DNA from: Paenibacillus_E sp040812395 | GTDB taxonomy: Bacteria > Bacillota > Bacilli > Paenibacillales > NBRC-103111 | Assembly (NCBI RefSeq): GCF_040812395.1 | Contig: NZ_JBFNXH010000005.1 | Coordinates: forward strand, 342,915 to 406,914 | Reading direction: 5' to 3' | DNA: 64,000 bases | Shown: in pieces, positions 7,332 through 15,440 of the stretch | Numbering within the stretch: the first letter of the stretch is position 1 | How the letters are laid out: every line of letters starts with the position of its first letter | Notes under the pieces: model-generated | The model's database searches: none | Seen by the model: the letters and a program-made list of their open reading frames with translations, nothing else | What the model was told of the DNA's origin: nothing | Program-made: the position numbers and the translations under genes

Positions 7332-9137
7332 TTATGCATTCACTTCCGCTTGATAGCTTAACAGCTTACTAAACGTCCCTTTGGTCTCTTGAGACAACTG
7401 TTGATATCCACCCTGCTGAACAATCTTCCCTTTATCCAGAACAATAACTTGATCAGCATTTCTGATGGTTAATAATCGATGAGCAATCACAACAATCGTC
7501 ATGCTTCCCTTTAACCGATGAAGGGCCGCTTGGATTTTCGCTTCATTTTCATTATCTAAGGCACTTGTCGCCTCATCCAAAACAAGAATAGCAGGCTTTC
7601 TCAAAATCGCTCTCGCCAAAACGATCCGCTGTCTTTCTCCACCAGATAGTCTAGTACCTCGGTCCCCGATTACGGTATCCAGACCCTGTGGAAGCTCGCG
7701 TACAAACGCATCCGAATTTGAAAATTGTAACGCTTCCCATAGTTGCTTCTCATTTGCATTCGGGTCAACTAGCATCAGATTTTCTCTAATCGTCGAATGA
7801 AACAAAAAGGGATCTTGTGAAACATAGCTAACAGCGCTTCTTAATAAAACCATATTTTCGCTCGTTAAAGCTACACCGTCTATCGTCACTTCGCCCTGCT
7901 CAGGTTGTATAAGTCCAATCAGTATATCAATTAGCGTACTCTTCCCAGCGCCTGACTTTCCAACAATAGCTGTCATACTATTAGCTGGTATTATCATATT
8001 AATCTCCTCAAGCGCGTAGACTGAATGATCTTTATCGTACCGATAATACAAATCATGGCACTTCATTCCTTGCTTGATGCGAATAGCATTTTCCTGATTA
8101 GGTGTGTGGAATAAAACTTCTAAATCTTTCGCCTCCATGCACTCATCATGAATTTTTTGCAGGTTGCTAAAAGAAGGAACAACCGATACGATTTGTTCCC
8201 AATTCGATTGTATCGCGGTAAATTGAGGCCACAATCGTGAGAAGATGATAATGATAAGCATCAGACTGCCTGCTTGCAAGTGGAAATAATGGAATGATAA
8301 CCATATGAACACGCAAATTAATACAGCTGCTGTTGCTTTATATATAAGTTGAGATGTGGATTGCAATTTTACAAACCGAATATATTGAGATTCCATTCTG
8401 TCATTGATCGAACGAAACCAACTTGAGTGATGTTCCTCCAAACTATTACTTTTTATATCCTTTATCCCATTAAAATGATCGGTGATTCCTCCCAAATAGC
8501 TCCTTGATAGTTCGAGGTTTTTTTCACCGATTTTTTTTGCGCTTTTTAAAAATTTACGAGTAAAAAGTGCTAAAATTACCCCGCATGCCAAAATGAGTAA
8601 AGTTAATTTTACTGATAACCACATTGCAAACCCAATTTGTATGAATGTGAAAATAAAAGAAGTGCCTAATCTCAATATGGAGATCGTTCCCTGTGTGACA
8701 TTGACCACTTCTGTAGTCATAATATGATTAAAATCTGACTTCCTTTTTCTAAGGAAAAAGCTCCAGTTCGCTCGCAGCAAAGCCTGATAGGTCTCTATTC
8801 TCAAAAATTTCATATAGCTTTGTTGAATTTTTTGATTTTGTATCAATTGATTTCTTTGGAGCAATGCTTGGCTTACCACCACAATCATGTAGATGGCTAG
8901 AATAGCAGGAGTATGAAAAGTATCCGGTATCTCCGCCAGAGCTTTATTAAATTCAGAAATAAAAGGAATATTCCCTAATTTCGCATTGAATAGCCCTGTT
9001 AGACTCAGCATGGGTACTAATAAATAGATCGCAAAACCTTCGAGTGAGCTTATGATCATCATAGAAAAAAAATTAAAATAAATCTTAATACCGGCAATTT
9101 TGTGCAACTTTTTGATATAGGGTAGCATTTGGATCAT
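7332..9137 (-). CDS. ABC exporter (lasso peptide D-type), fused TMD-NBD
   Basis: Half-transporter of 601 aa: about six membrane helices in residues 20-320, then an ATPase with Walker A GKSGAGKST, signature LSGGERQR, Walker B ILVLDEATSALD and the switch His in IAHRL. This is the standard form of lasso and other RiPP exporters, giving both export and self-protection. An AAGGGAG site precedes the ATG. It lies directly downstream of the lasso precursor gene, separated by a strong hairpin. A 20-codon frame ending in ATGA at its start is probably incidental. Confidence 0.92.
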   Translation of the reverse strand: MIQMLPYIKKLHKIAGIKIYFNFFSMMIISSLEGFAIYLLVPMLSLTGLFNAKLGNIPFISEFNKALAEIPDTFHTPAILAIYMIVVVSQALLQRNQLIQNQKIQQSYMKFLRIETYQALLRANWSFFLRKRKSDFNHIMTTEVVNVTQGTISILRLGTSFIFTFIQIGFAMWLSVKLTLLILACGVILALFTRKFLKSAKKIGEKNLELSRSYLGGITDHFNGIKDIKSNSLEEHHSSWFRSINDRMESQYIRFVKLQSTSQLIYKATAAVLICVFIWLSFHYFHLQAGSLMLIIIIFSRLWPQFTAIQSNWEQIVSVVPSFSNLQKIHDECMEAKDLEVLFHTPNQENAIRIKQGMKCHDLYYRYDKDHSVYALEEINMIIPANSMTAIVGKSGAGKSTLIDILIGLIQPEQGEVTIDGVALTSENMVLLRSAVSYVSQDPFLFHSTIRENLMLVDPNANEKQLWEALQFSNSDAFVRELPQGLDTVIGDRGTRLSGGERQRIVLARAILRKPAILVLDEATSALDNENEAKIQAALHRLKGSMTIVVIAHRLLTIRNADQVIVLDKGKIVQQGGYQQLSQETKGTFSKLLSYQAEVNA

Positions 9138-9226
9138 CTTATAACTCCCTTGTTTGCGCTTGCATTTTTTACTGTGTCATCCATAAATTCCTGCATCCTT
9201 AATGCTAGGTCGAACTCCTCTAAAGG

Positions 9227-9263
9227 AGGTCCTTATGCGAGATGTACATCGCAATAAGGACCT
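9227..9263 (-). promoter_or_regulatory. Long hairpin between lasso precursor and exporter genes
   Basis: A near-perfect palindrome: GGTCCTTATGCGA pairs with TCGCaATAAGGACC (one bulged A) around GATGTACA. It lies 23 nt after the precursor stop codon. There is no clear U-run after it on the minus strand, so it may stabilise the precursor mRNA or act as a partial terminator that keeps precursor expression above the exporter. Confidence 0.7.
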
Positions 9264-9285
9264 TAGAACCAATACAAGTAGGAAA

Positions 9286-9420
9286 TTAGGACGGATCATA
9301 AATATCCAAGTCAACCAGCTTGCCATTTACATATGTAGAATCAACCTTTGTTGTACCTGTACCAGCCTTTGTTTCGCTGATTTCCAGTACTTCCAATACT
9401 GGTTCTTGCCATTTTTTCAT
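9286..9420 (-). CDS. Lasso peptide precursor (paeninodin-like)
   Basis: A 44-aa peptide with a strong AAGGAGG site 8 nt before the ATG. The leader MKKWQEPVLEVLEISETK has the WxxPxLEVLxx pattern of Firmicutes lasso leaders and the Thr at position -2. The predicted core begins AGTGTTKVD and has 26 residues ending in IYDPS. Ala1 and Asp9 would form a nine-residue macrolactam, the same spacing as I recall for paeninodin (AGPGTSTPD...). A cyclase gene lies upstream and an exporter gene downstream on the same strand. The C-terminal Ser is where paeninodin is phosphorylated, but no kinase gene of that type is visible. Confidence 0.85.
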   Translation of the reverse strand: MKKWQEPVLEVLEISETKAGTGTTKVDSTYVNGKLVDLDIYDPS

Positions 9421-9451
9421 AGATTTCACCTCCTTTCATAGCTAGGGTTGA

Positions 9452-11383
9452 TCAGAATTTTTGTATAAACCGATACACAATAATACTTCGCACAAGACTC
9501 CTAATGTTCAAATCAAGCGCTAATTCTGGACGGGGAGAATTCCCCAGCTTCGCAATTGTCTCCCGAATCCACGGAACATTAAACAAGCCAGAAACATGAC
9601 GATCCTCACAAAGCTTATGTAGTTCAGCTATGAATGAACTCCATGACGGCGCCATGCGATGTATCCAATCTACGCCCTGGATTCCTCGAGTACGGTGATT
9701 GAGCCGGACTTTGTCCGGTAAATAAAACTCTGTTGATCTTCGAATTAGCGATCTCCCCATCCCATTTTGAACAAATTGCTCATGAGGTAGGGATAAACAA
9801 AAACGGACAACCCTTAGGTCGCAAGTAGGATCCCTTTCCCAAACCGCGTGTTGCAAAGATAGCTTAGTTGAACATGTGCCTTGCAAGCTAAGGGCAGCTA
9901 GATTTAAAAAATAGTCTTCTCTTTCATTTAAAAAATTTACGGAGCTCTCTTTAAATCCAACGTCATAATCCTGCAGTCTTTCATAGACCCGGGTCCGTTT
10001 GGCTAGATCTGGATGGATGAGATATGGAATATCCGCTTCGTCGCTCCGTTTTTTTGAAGTATCCATGAATGGAAAGGCATGTTTCATCAATTTAGGTAAT
10101 AATCTAGACCTCCCGATCCCCAATGACCTGCTAAATGACTTAAATTCCTGGTGAAAACGAATCCATTGGAATCTTTGCAAGAGAATAGCATAATAGTCTA
10201 CTGCCGATCCAAATGAAATCGTATAGTTCCCTTTTGCACCTGTCAGCAGAACTCCAATATCCCGCTGTGAAGCATACTCATAAAAGCCCTTTACCCATAT
10301 TGAGTTTTCGAAAAATTTGTATGGCGACTCTAGAATCTCCAAAAAATCATCTATTTCCGTTAAAGGAGTTTTATTAGGAAAATTAAGATAGTTGCTAGAA
10401 ATATTACCTATATGATCAATGGTTGCTTGAATAAAGGGACTTTCATTAGCAACACTCGTCCTACCTGTCCAATCGACAAAATCCTGATCCGGGATAAAAC
10501 TGTAGGTATGCAAAGATCTCCGCTCCTCGTGCAAGCTCCTTGCAGCAAAGCTGACAACGGATCCGGAGTCTAATCCGCCACTTAATTGAGCACCTACTTG
10601 TCGATGAGTTCGGATTCTTGCATCTACGGCTTGCTGGAATACCTCTCGTAGTGCTTCTTCATAATCGGTATTCGATTTAAATTTCAGCTTCTCTTCCGAT
10701 AACGGTGTACCGTAATGTACAAGTGTAGTCTTACCATCTACGACAGTAATAGAATGCGCCGGAGGTAATTGTTTAACATCTTTATACACTGTAGAAAAAA
10801 CGTCCGTTGAATCCATTAATCCGGGAATAGCCAGATATTCGGATAGCCAGGCTTCATTGAGCTCCTTCTTCACATTAGGCAAAGTAAATAAGGGATGGAT
10901 CGCCGTACAAAATGAAAATCTTTGTTGAGTCTCGTAAAAATACAAAGTTCTACTTCCAAATAAATCACGGGCTCCAAAAAGAAGCTGTGCACGTTCATCC
11001 CAAATGACAAACGCAAAATCGCCAACTAAGTAATTAGGCGTTTCCTTCCCCCACTTCCGATAAGCTTTAAGAATAAGCTCACTATCAGAAATGTGTGTTT
11101 GTCTAGTTGGTTCAATCTGCAGACGATGAAATAGTTCACTCCGATTATCGATAATCGCATCCGCGGTGATTGCAAGCTTATTTTGCTCATCATAATAAGG
11201 CAGTTGCTCATGTACAGATTCGGGAGTAATCCACTGTGCGTGACAACCAAAAAAGATAGATCTACTGTGCCATACTTGTATGTCATCAGCTGGATATCTC
11301 CTTAAGGATCGCATCATTTTCCCGCTATCTTCAGTTGTTACAGGACCTTCATGAAAATTAAGGATCCCAGCTATAGCACTCAT
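9452..11383 (-). CDS. Lasso macrolactam synthetase (asparagine synthetase-like)
   Basis: Protein of 643 aa with a class II glutaminase-like N-terminal domain and an AsnB synthetase domain. The chain starts MSAIAGI where glutamine-using enzymes have MCGIAG, so the nucleophilic Cys is absent, as in lasso C proteins. The ATP pyrophosphatase loop LSGGLDSGSV is intact at about residue 267. The expected reaction is adenylation of the precursor Asp9 side chain and closure onto Ala1. First gene of the locus, with a GATAC operator 71 bp upstream; the precursor gene starts 32 bp after its stop. Confidence 0.88.
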   Translation of the reverse strand: MSAIAGILNFHEGPVTTEDSGKMMRSLRRYPADDIQVWHSRSIFFGCHAQWITPESVHEQLPYYDEQNKLAITADAIIDNRSELFHRLQIEPTRQTHISDSELILKAYRKWGKETPNYLVGDFAFVIWDERAQLLFGARDLFGSRTLYFYETQQRFSFCTAIHPLFTLPNVKKELNEAWLSEYLAIPGLMDSTDVFSTVYKDVKQLPPAHSITVVDGKTTLVHYGTPLSEEKLKFKSNTDYEEALREVFQQAVDARIRTHRQVGAQLSGGLDSGSVVSFAARSLHEERRSLHTYSFIPDQDFVDWTGRTSVANESPFIQATIDHIGNISSNYLNFPNKTPLTEIDDFLEILESPYKFFENSIWVKGFYEYASQRDIGVLLTGAKGNYTISFGSAVDYYAILLQRFQWIRFHQEFKSFSRSLGIGRSRLLPKLMKHAFPFMDTSKKRSDEADIPYLIHPDLAKRTRVYERLQDYDVGFKESSVNFLNEREDYFLNLAALSLQGTCSTKLSLQHAVWERDPTCDLRVVRFCLSLPHEQFVQNGMGRSLIRRSTEFYLPDKVRLNHRTRGIQGVDWIHRMAPSWSSFIAELHKLCEDRHVSGLFNVPWIRETIAKLGNSPRPELALDLNIRSLVRSIIVYRFIQKF

Positions 11384-11453
11384 CGTTCCTGCCTCATTTC
11401 AATCCTTGCTCAAAAGTCACTAATTATTATAATGAGCAAACAGAACTTTTTAT

Positions 11454-11468
11454 GATACAATTTGTATC
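11454..11468. promoter_or_regulatory. GATAC palindrome upstream of the lasso locus
   Basis: GATACAATTTGTATC lies 71 bp before the cyclase start. On the minus strand it is followed by TAAAAA at the -10 position seen in the other operators; no good -35 is visible. Confidence 0.7.
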
Positions 11469-11627
11469 TATTTTATCATAAATCATTTATTTTTCACCAT
11501 ATTTTTTCCAGAACTTGGTACTGCTTTCGCAAAAGGAATTCACCCTGCGGTAAGCTTTCAGTTACAAGCGCGACTTGGTTGGACATTCACCAACTAGCGT
11601 ACTTATTTCTGGGTACGCTCCATATAA

Positions 11628-11646
11628 GAAAAACGCCTCGCGGCGT
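11628..11646 (-). terminator. Terminator-like hairpin
   Basis: On the minus strand ACGCC-GCGA-GGCGT is followed by TTTTTCTT. No gene ends just upstream, so it may end read-through or an unrecognised transcript. Confidence 0.5.
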
Positions 11647-11710
11647 CCTTAATATAAACCATATGTTGGCGCATGGGGAGTGGACTTAAGAATGGGGTTC
11701 CGACCGTTTC

Positions 11711-11761
11711 TTGAAATCGTCTTTTTATTGAATTTACTTAGTGGTAATAAGACGATTTCAA
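11711..11761. repeat. Imperfect inverted repeat
   Basis: TTGAAATCGTC (11711-11721) pairs with GACGATTTCAA (11751-11761), 11 bp perfect and partly extended by A/T pairs. Could be a hairpin or the trace of a small mobile repeat. Confidence 0.5.
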
Positions 11762-11865
11762 ATACGGGCGCTAACGCTTCTCCACCCCATACCCATCCCC
11801 TCTTCTGTTCTACTTTTGAGCTGCCTTCCACTTCTCTTTTCCATCAGGGTTATCGCCCAGCTGTA

Positions 11866-12048
11866 ACGACGGAACTACGGTGCGTTATCTCTTTGAATTC
11901 CCTATTTTTTTACCATGACGAGGAACTATGATGCGTTAAACAGGTACTTGCTAGCGTGAAATCCCAAATTTCTGATGCATAGCGTACTGCAGTTCCGCGA
12001 AATGCCCATTCAAGCCGATATAACTAGCCATAACGCACCGTAGTTCCG
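11866..12048. repeat. Cluster of four GGAACTAC-type intergenic repeats
   Basis: Plus-strand copies CGGAACTACGGTGCGTTAT (about 11870-11888) and AGGAACTATGATGCGTTAA (about 11921-11939) face inverted copies GCGTACTGCAGTTCCGCG (about 11982-11999) and ATAACGCACCGTAGTTCCG (about 12030-12048). The outer pair is complementary over about 18 bp and could form a large cruciform or RNA stem. Confidence 0.7.
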
Positions 12049-12167
12049 CTAGCCCACTCATGATAACGTCTTTCAAAGAAACCCATGGTTCGATGAACCG
12101 CTTACAGTACCATCTCTCCAAACCAAGCTTGCTCCCCTTAAAACAACATATCAATTCTATAACCTTA

Positions 12168-12193
12168 AAAAAGACCCTCCTATTTAGAGGGTC
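12168..12193 (-). terminator. Rho-independent terminator of the HD-GYP/LuxR pair
   Basis: GACCCTC-TAAATAG-GAGGGTC followed by TTTTTT on the minus strand, 19 nt after the LuxR-type gene. Confidence 0.9.
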
Positions 12194-12211
12194 CTGGCCG
12201 TTCTCCGTTTA

Positions 12212-12496
12212 TTAATTCATGCCCATTGATGTAACTCTACTCGTATCATTAGTAAGTCTCGTAACTAAGAAGGATTGCTGTAAAATAAGCGCAAGCAATC
12301 TTCGCATAGAGCTGGTACCTATTTTGCTCATAATATTCGCTAGATGAATTTTCACCGTTTTTTCACTAATAAAACAGCTTTCAGCGATTTCCCTGTTGGT
12401 ATACCCATGTGTGGCTAACAAGATAAGAATTTCCGATTCACGATGAGTGAGACCATAATAAGCAGTGAAATGCTGTAGTGCATCATCCATACTCAT
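12212..12496 (-). CDS. Short LuxR-type HTH protein
   Basis: Protein of 94 aa that is essentially one LuxR/GerE helix-turn-helix: LTHRESEILILLATHGYTN, REIAESCFISEKTVKIHLANI. There is no receiver or ligand domain, so it resembles stand-alone GerE-like regulators. Its start overlaps the HD-GYP stop codon (ATGA-type coupling), so the two are made together. A strong terminator follows. The target genes cannot be read from the sequence. Confidence 0.88.
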   Translation of the reverse strand: MSMDDALQHFTAYYGLTHRESEILILLATHGYTNREIAESCFISEKTVKIHLANIMSKIGTSSMRRLLALILQQSFLVTRLTNDTSRVTSMGMN

Positions 12497-13506
12497 GCAA
12501 TAACTCCCTTTATATGAATGTGACGTTCTTTGCTAAGATCAAGGAATGTGTCCTCAATCTTGATCAAGGGATTGGTGTCGTCACTAGGATTAATGTAAAT
12601 AACTTCCCCGAAACGTTCGTCTGTTAGCTGAACTCTTCGCCCGATCAAATTGCGGATCATGTTGGCTAGAAAGACGGATACGATATTAGGATCCAGTTCA
12701 CCGAAGTAACCTTTTCTCATGCGGCTAACAACTTCATAGAACGGCATTGCCTCATGATAAGGTCGTTTGGACGACATCGCATGAAACACATCGGCAACAG
12801 CAACAATCCGACTAATGGGATCAATATGGCCCGACGTTAAACGAAGCGGATATCCGCTGCCATCCTCCCGTTCATGATGCTGTAAAGCAACCAAAGCAGC
12901 CCGATAGCTCAGACCTACAGTATCCTTCAATATGTTATAACCATAAATCGTATGTCGTCTCATTTCTGTGAATTCCGCTTCTGTCAGCGTGCCTGGCTTC
13001 AGCAAAATCTCTTCTGAAATTTGAACTTTACCGACATCGTGCATCGTGGCCGCGAGAGAAACTAATGCAATCTCGCTTTCTCCAAGCCCTAACCATTTGG
13101 CTAGTAATGTCGATAAGATCCCAACACCTATATTATGTTGATGCGTATATTCATCTTTCGCTTTGACCGCTTCAAACAATTGATATAAATCGGGGTGGTC
13201 GGCAGCTTGCTGCACGATTGGTATTAATTCATTTTTTATTTCAAGCAAAGGGACTTTCTTCCTGGCTTGAATGCGTTCGAATATTTCCTTCGCATATAGA
13301 GACGCTTTCTCTACAAGGAGGCGGGAAGAATCGGGGGCAGACACTCTTTCGGCTTCTGATGTTGTAATAATCTCCACGGCATCAATCCGATGCTGCTGAA
13401 ACAGATTTAAATGATCTTGATCCAGCACAGTTTGGCTAGGAACCAGTACAAGGCCATAACTCGTTGTGACATCATATTTCAAACGCTTGCCCAATAATTC
13501 TCTCAA
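12493..13506 (-). CDS. HD-GYP domain phosphodiesterase
   Basis: Protein of 337 aa starting at a TTG with GGGGAG 6 nt upstream. The C-terminal half carries the HD-GYP signatures: HNIGVGILS, the metal pair in MHDVGKVQIS, LKPGTLTEAEF, RRHTIYGYNIL and HHEREDGSGYP. Such enzymes degrade c-di-GMP. The N-terminal 100 residues are a helical region without a recognised sensor fold. A short domain of about 60 residues follows the catalytic part. Coupled to the LuxR-type gene. Confidence 0.92.
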   Translation of the reverse strand: MRELLGKRLKYDVTTSYGLVLVPSQTVLDQDHLNLFQQHRIDAVEIITTSEAERVSAPDSSRLLVEKASLYAKEIFERIQARKKVPLLEIKNELIPIVQQAADHPDLYQLFEAVKAKDEYTHQHNIGVGILSTLLAKWLGLGESEIALVSLAATMHDVGKVQISEEILLKPGTLTEAEFTEMRRHTIYGYNILKDTVGLSYRAALVALQHHEREDGSGYPLRLTSGHIDPISRIVAVADVFHAMSSKRPYHEAMPFYEVVSRMRKGYFGELDPNIVSVFLANMIRNLIGRRVQLTDERFGEVIYINPSDDTNPLIKIEDTFLDLSKERHIHIKGVIA

Positions 13507-13694
13507 TTGTAGCTCCCCATTATTTCAAAATATAACCAATTCAATTATATACGACAAAGTTCTCGACTACTATGGTAATTAATTCCTGAATTCTACCTAT
13601 AATAATGGGAAAAATAACCTATTTACAAGATGGCAAAAAGGTTTCAAACGATTATATCGTTTTTCAGCATAAGAAAAACTTGAATATTCTAGGC

Positions 13695-13726
13695 GCTTTC
13701 TTGGGATGCAGTCGGAGGGATTTGAA
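13695..13726. repeat. Copy of a tRNA-Leu 3' end (possible att site)
   Basis: GGGATGCAGTCGGAGGGATTTGAA (13703-13726, shown split: GGGATGCAGTCGG and AGGGATTTGAA) matches 23 of 24 bases of 19280-19303, the last 20 nt of tRNA-Leu plus 4 outside, in the same orientation. Looser similarity extends to 13695. Direct repeats of a tRNA 3' end are the classic scar of integrase-mediated insertion. Confidence 0.6.
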
Positions 13727-13734
13727 GTTCCGTT

Positions 13735-14036
13735 GATAATTCGTCGGCGCTTTCTGTAGCTGCTGTTTCCTTCTCAGGCTGACGATCTCTGGCCTCGATA
13801 TGAGTAGCATTGTTGCAGTTTACGGATCATTCTGCTGAAGATGCTTCACTAGGGATTCGGTCTGAACCGGTAAATCCACATTGCGTGCTGAATTCCACGT
13901 TTCTTGCCAATCTTTTGACGAGGTCTTTCATCGTTGGAATTCGCTCCATGACACGAACGAACAAAGAAACTAACATTGCAGCATAATTTAGCTGTGTCTG
14001 TTTTCCGTTTAAGCTCTTTTTAGATACTACTTTCAA
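13735..14036 (-). pseudogene. Decayed transposase fragment
   Basis: The open part (13827-14036) reads ...TMKDLVKRLARNVEFSTQCGF...DRIPSEASSAE, which resembles the N-terminal DUF772-like region of IS1182/IS4-group transposases. Downstream, after a frame change, IRKLQQCYSYRGQRSS continues the resemblance before stops appear. The DDE catalytic region is absent. It lies between the tRNA-Leu 3'-end copy and the GH81 gene. Confidence 0.5.
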
Positions 14037-14067
14037 GAATGGCGAGTTGTCAATAGCTCAACAAACA

Positions 14068-14095
14068 AACTGCCGCCTCAAACGAGACGACAGTT
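14068..14095 (-). terminator. Terminator of the GH81 gene
   Basis: AACTGTCGTCTCG-TTT-GAGGCGGCAGTT (with G-T pairs) followed by TGTTTGTTG on the minus strand, 40 nt after the stop codon. Confidence 0.7.
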
Positions 14096-14135
14096 TCTTT
14101 TAGTTTATGGAAAGCTACAAAGCGATCTTGCTACT

Positions 14136-15440
14136 CTAATATACTTCCATTTCCCATAAGGAATAGCCCCACTGCGTTGCACGCACAGTACCTGTCATGC
14201 GAACATATCTAGCGTTTGTTGCTGCAAAGGAAATGTCATCGATACCGCCGTCACCAGTAGTTGTAGCAAATACTTGCGTCCAATTCGTGCCATTGGTCGA
14301 TACTTCGATTTTATAGCTTGAGCCAAATGCAGTCTCCCAGTTCAATAATACACGACTGATGTTCATTGCGGCTCCGAGATCAACAGCGATCCACTGCGGA
14401 TCGCTGCTTGCAGATTCCCAGCGAGTACCCGGATTGCCGTCAAACGCAAAGTTTGCTGCTTGCACCGGATTGGCTGAGGAAGTTGCCGTTTTGTTCAACG
14501 CAAGATTCACAGAAGCTGCCGCTGCGATAGCCTGGGATACGGTTGCATCGGAATACCCGGTCGCTTTCACTTCAATCGCATAAGACTTGGCTGTCGGAAA
14601 CAGTGCAGCGTTCAATGTCACTTTACCTGCAGTCACGGTATATTGATTCGCAGCGACTGCTGTACCATCCACCGTTACTGCGTTGATCGCGCCTCTCCAT
14701 GCCGCGTTATCAGTGAACGTAACGTCTATTGGTTGACCGACGTTGTTCAGAGTTGCGTCGGCTGCAAGTGACGGAGGCGTTTGAATAACTGCTCCGCTGC
14801 CATAGACTTCAAACTCCCAGAGCGAATAACCATAAATCGTTCCGCGCACCGTGCCTGTCATGCGAACATATCTGGCATTCGTTGCCGTGAACGAAAGATC
14901 ATCGATACCGCCGTCTCCGGTAGTAGTCGCGTAAACTTGCGACCAATTCGTGCCGTCAGTCGATACTTCGACTTTATAGCTCTTCGCGTAGGCAGGCTCC
15001 CAGTTCAGGACGACGCGATTAACGGATTGGGTCGATCCTAGATCAACAGAGATCCACTGCGGATCGCTGCTTGCAGATTCCCAGCGAGTACCCGGATTGC
15101 CGTCAAACGCAAAGTTTGCTGCTTGAAGCGGATTGGCTGAGGAAGTTGCCGTTTTGTTCAATGCAAGATTCACAGAAGGTGCCGCTGCGATAGCTTGGGA
15201 TACGGTTGCATCGGAATACCCGGTCGCTTTCACTGTAATCGCATAAGATTTGGCTATCGGAAACAGTGCAGCGTTCAATGTCAATTTACCTGCAGTCACG
15301 GTATATTGATTCGCAGCGACTGCTGTATCATCCACCGTTACTGCGTTGATCGCGCCCCTCCATGCCGTATTATCGGCGAAAGTTATGTCGATCGGTTGCC
15401 CCACTGTGTTTTGAGTGCCATCAGCAGTCAATACAGGTGG
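14136..15440 (-). repeat. Two-copy 663-bp in-gene tandem duplication
   Basis: Long near-identical stretches recur 663 bp (221 codons) apart in the GH81 gene, for example around 14391 and 15054. The copies encode one HID-like plus one F5/8C domain each, implying a recent in-frame duplication. Confidence 0.85.

Larger units (their letters stand above)
11469..12167. other. 700-bp intergenic region with repeats and hairpins, no credible gene
   Basis: All open frames here are short, lack ribosome sites and match no family. The stretch holds a terminator-like hairpin (11628-11646), an inverted repeat (11711-11761) and four related copies of a GGAACTAC-type repeat (11866-12048). Confidence 0.6.

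Noticed and set aside
9134..9196. 20-codon frame ending in ATGA at the exporter start
   Set aside because: Possible leader peptide, but its ribosome site is weak and nothing in the sequence supports expression.
9202..9441. 79-codon plus-strand ORF across the lasso region
   Set aside because: It is antisense to the lasso precursor, whose frame has a far better start and recognisable sequence.
9452..11383. Ordinary asparagine synthetase (asnB)
   Set aside because: The catalytic Cys2 is absent and a lasso precursor and exporter lie next to it.
11951..12154. 67-codon minus-strand ORF
   Set aside because: It is made of the inverted GGAACTAC repeats, has no ribosome site and no family resemblance.
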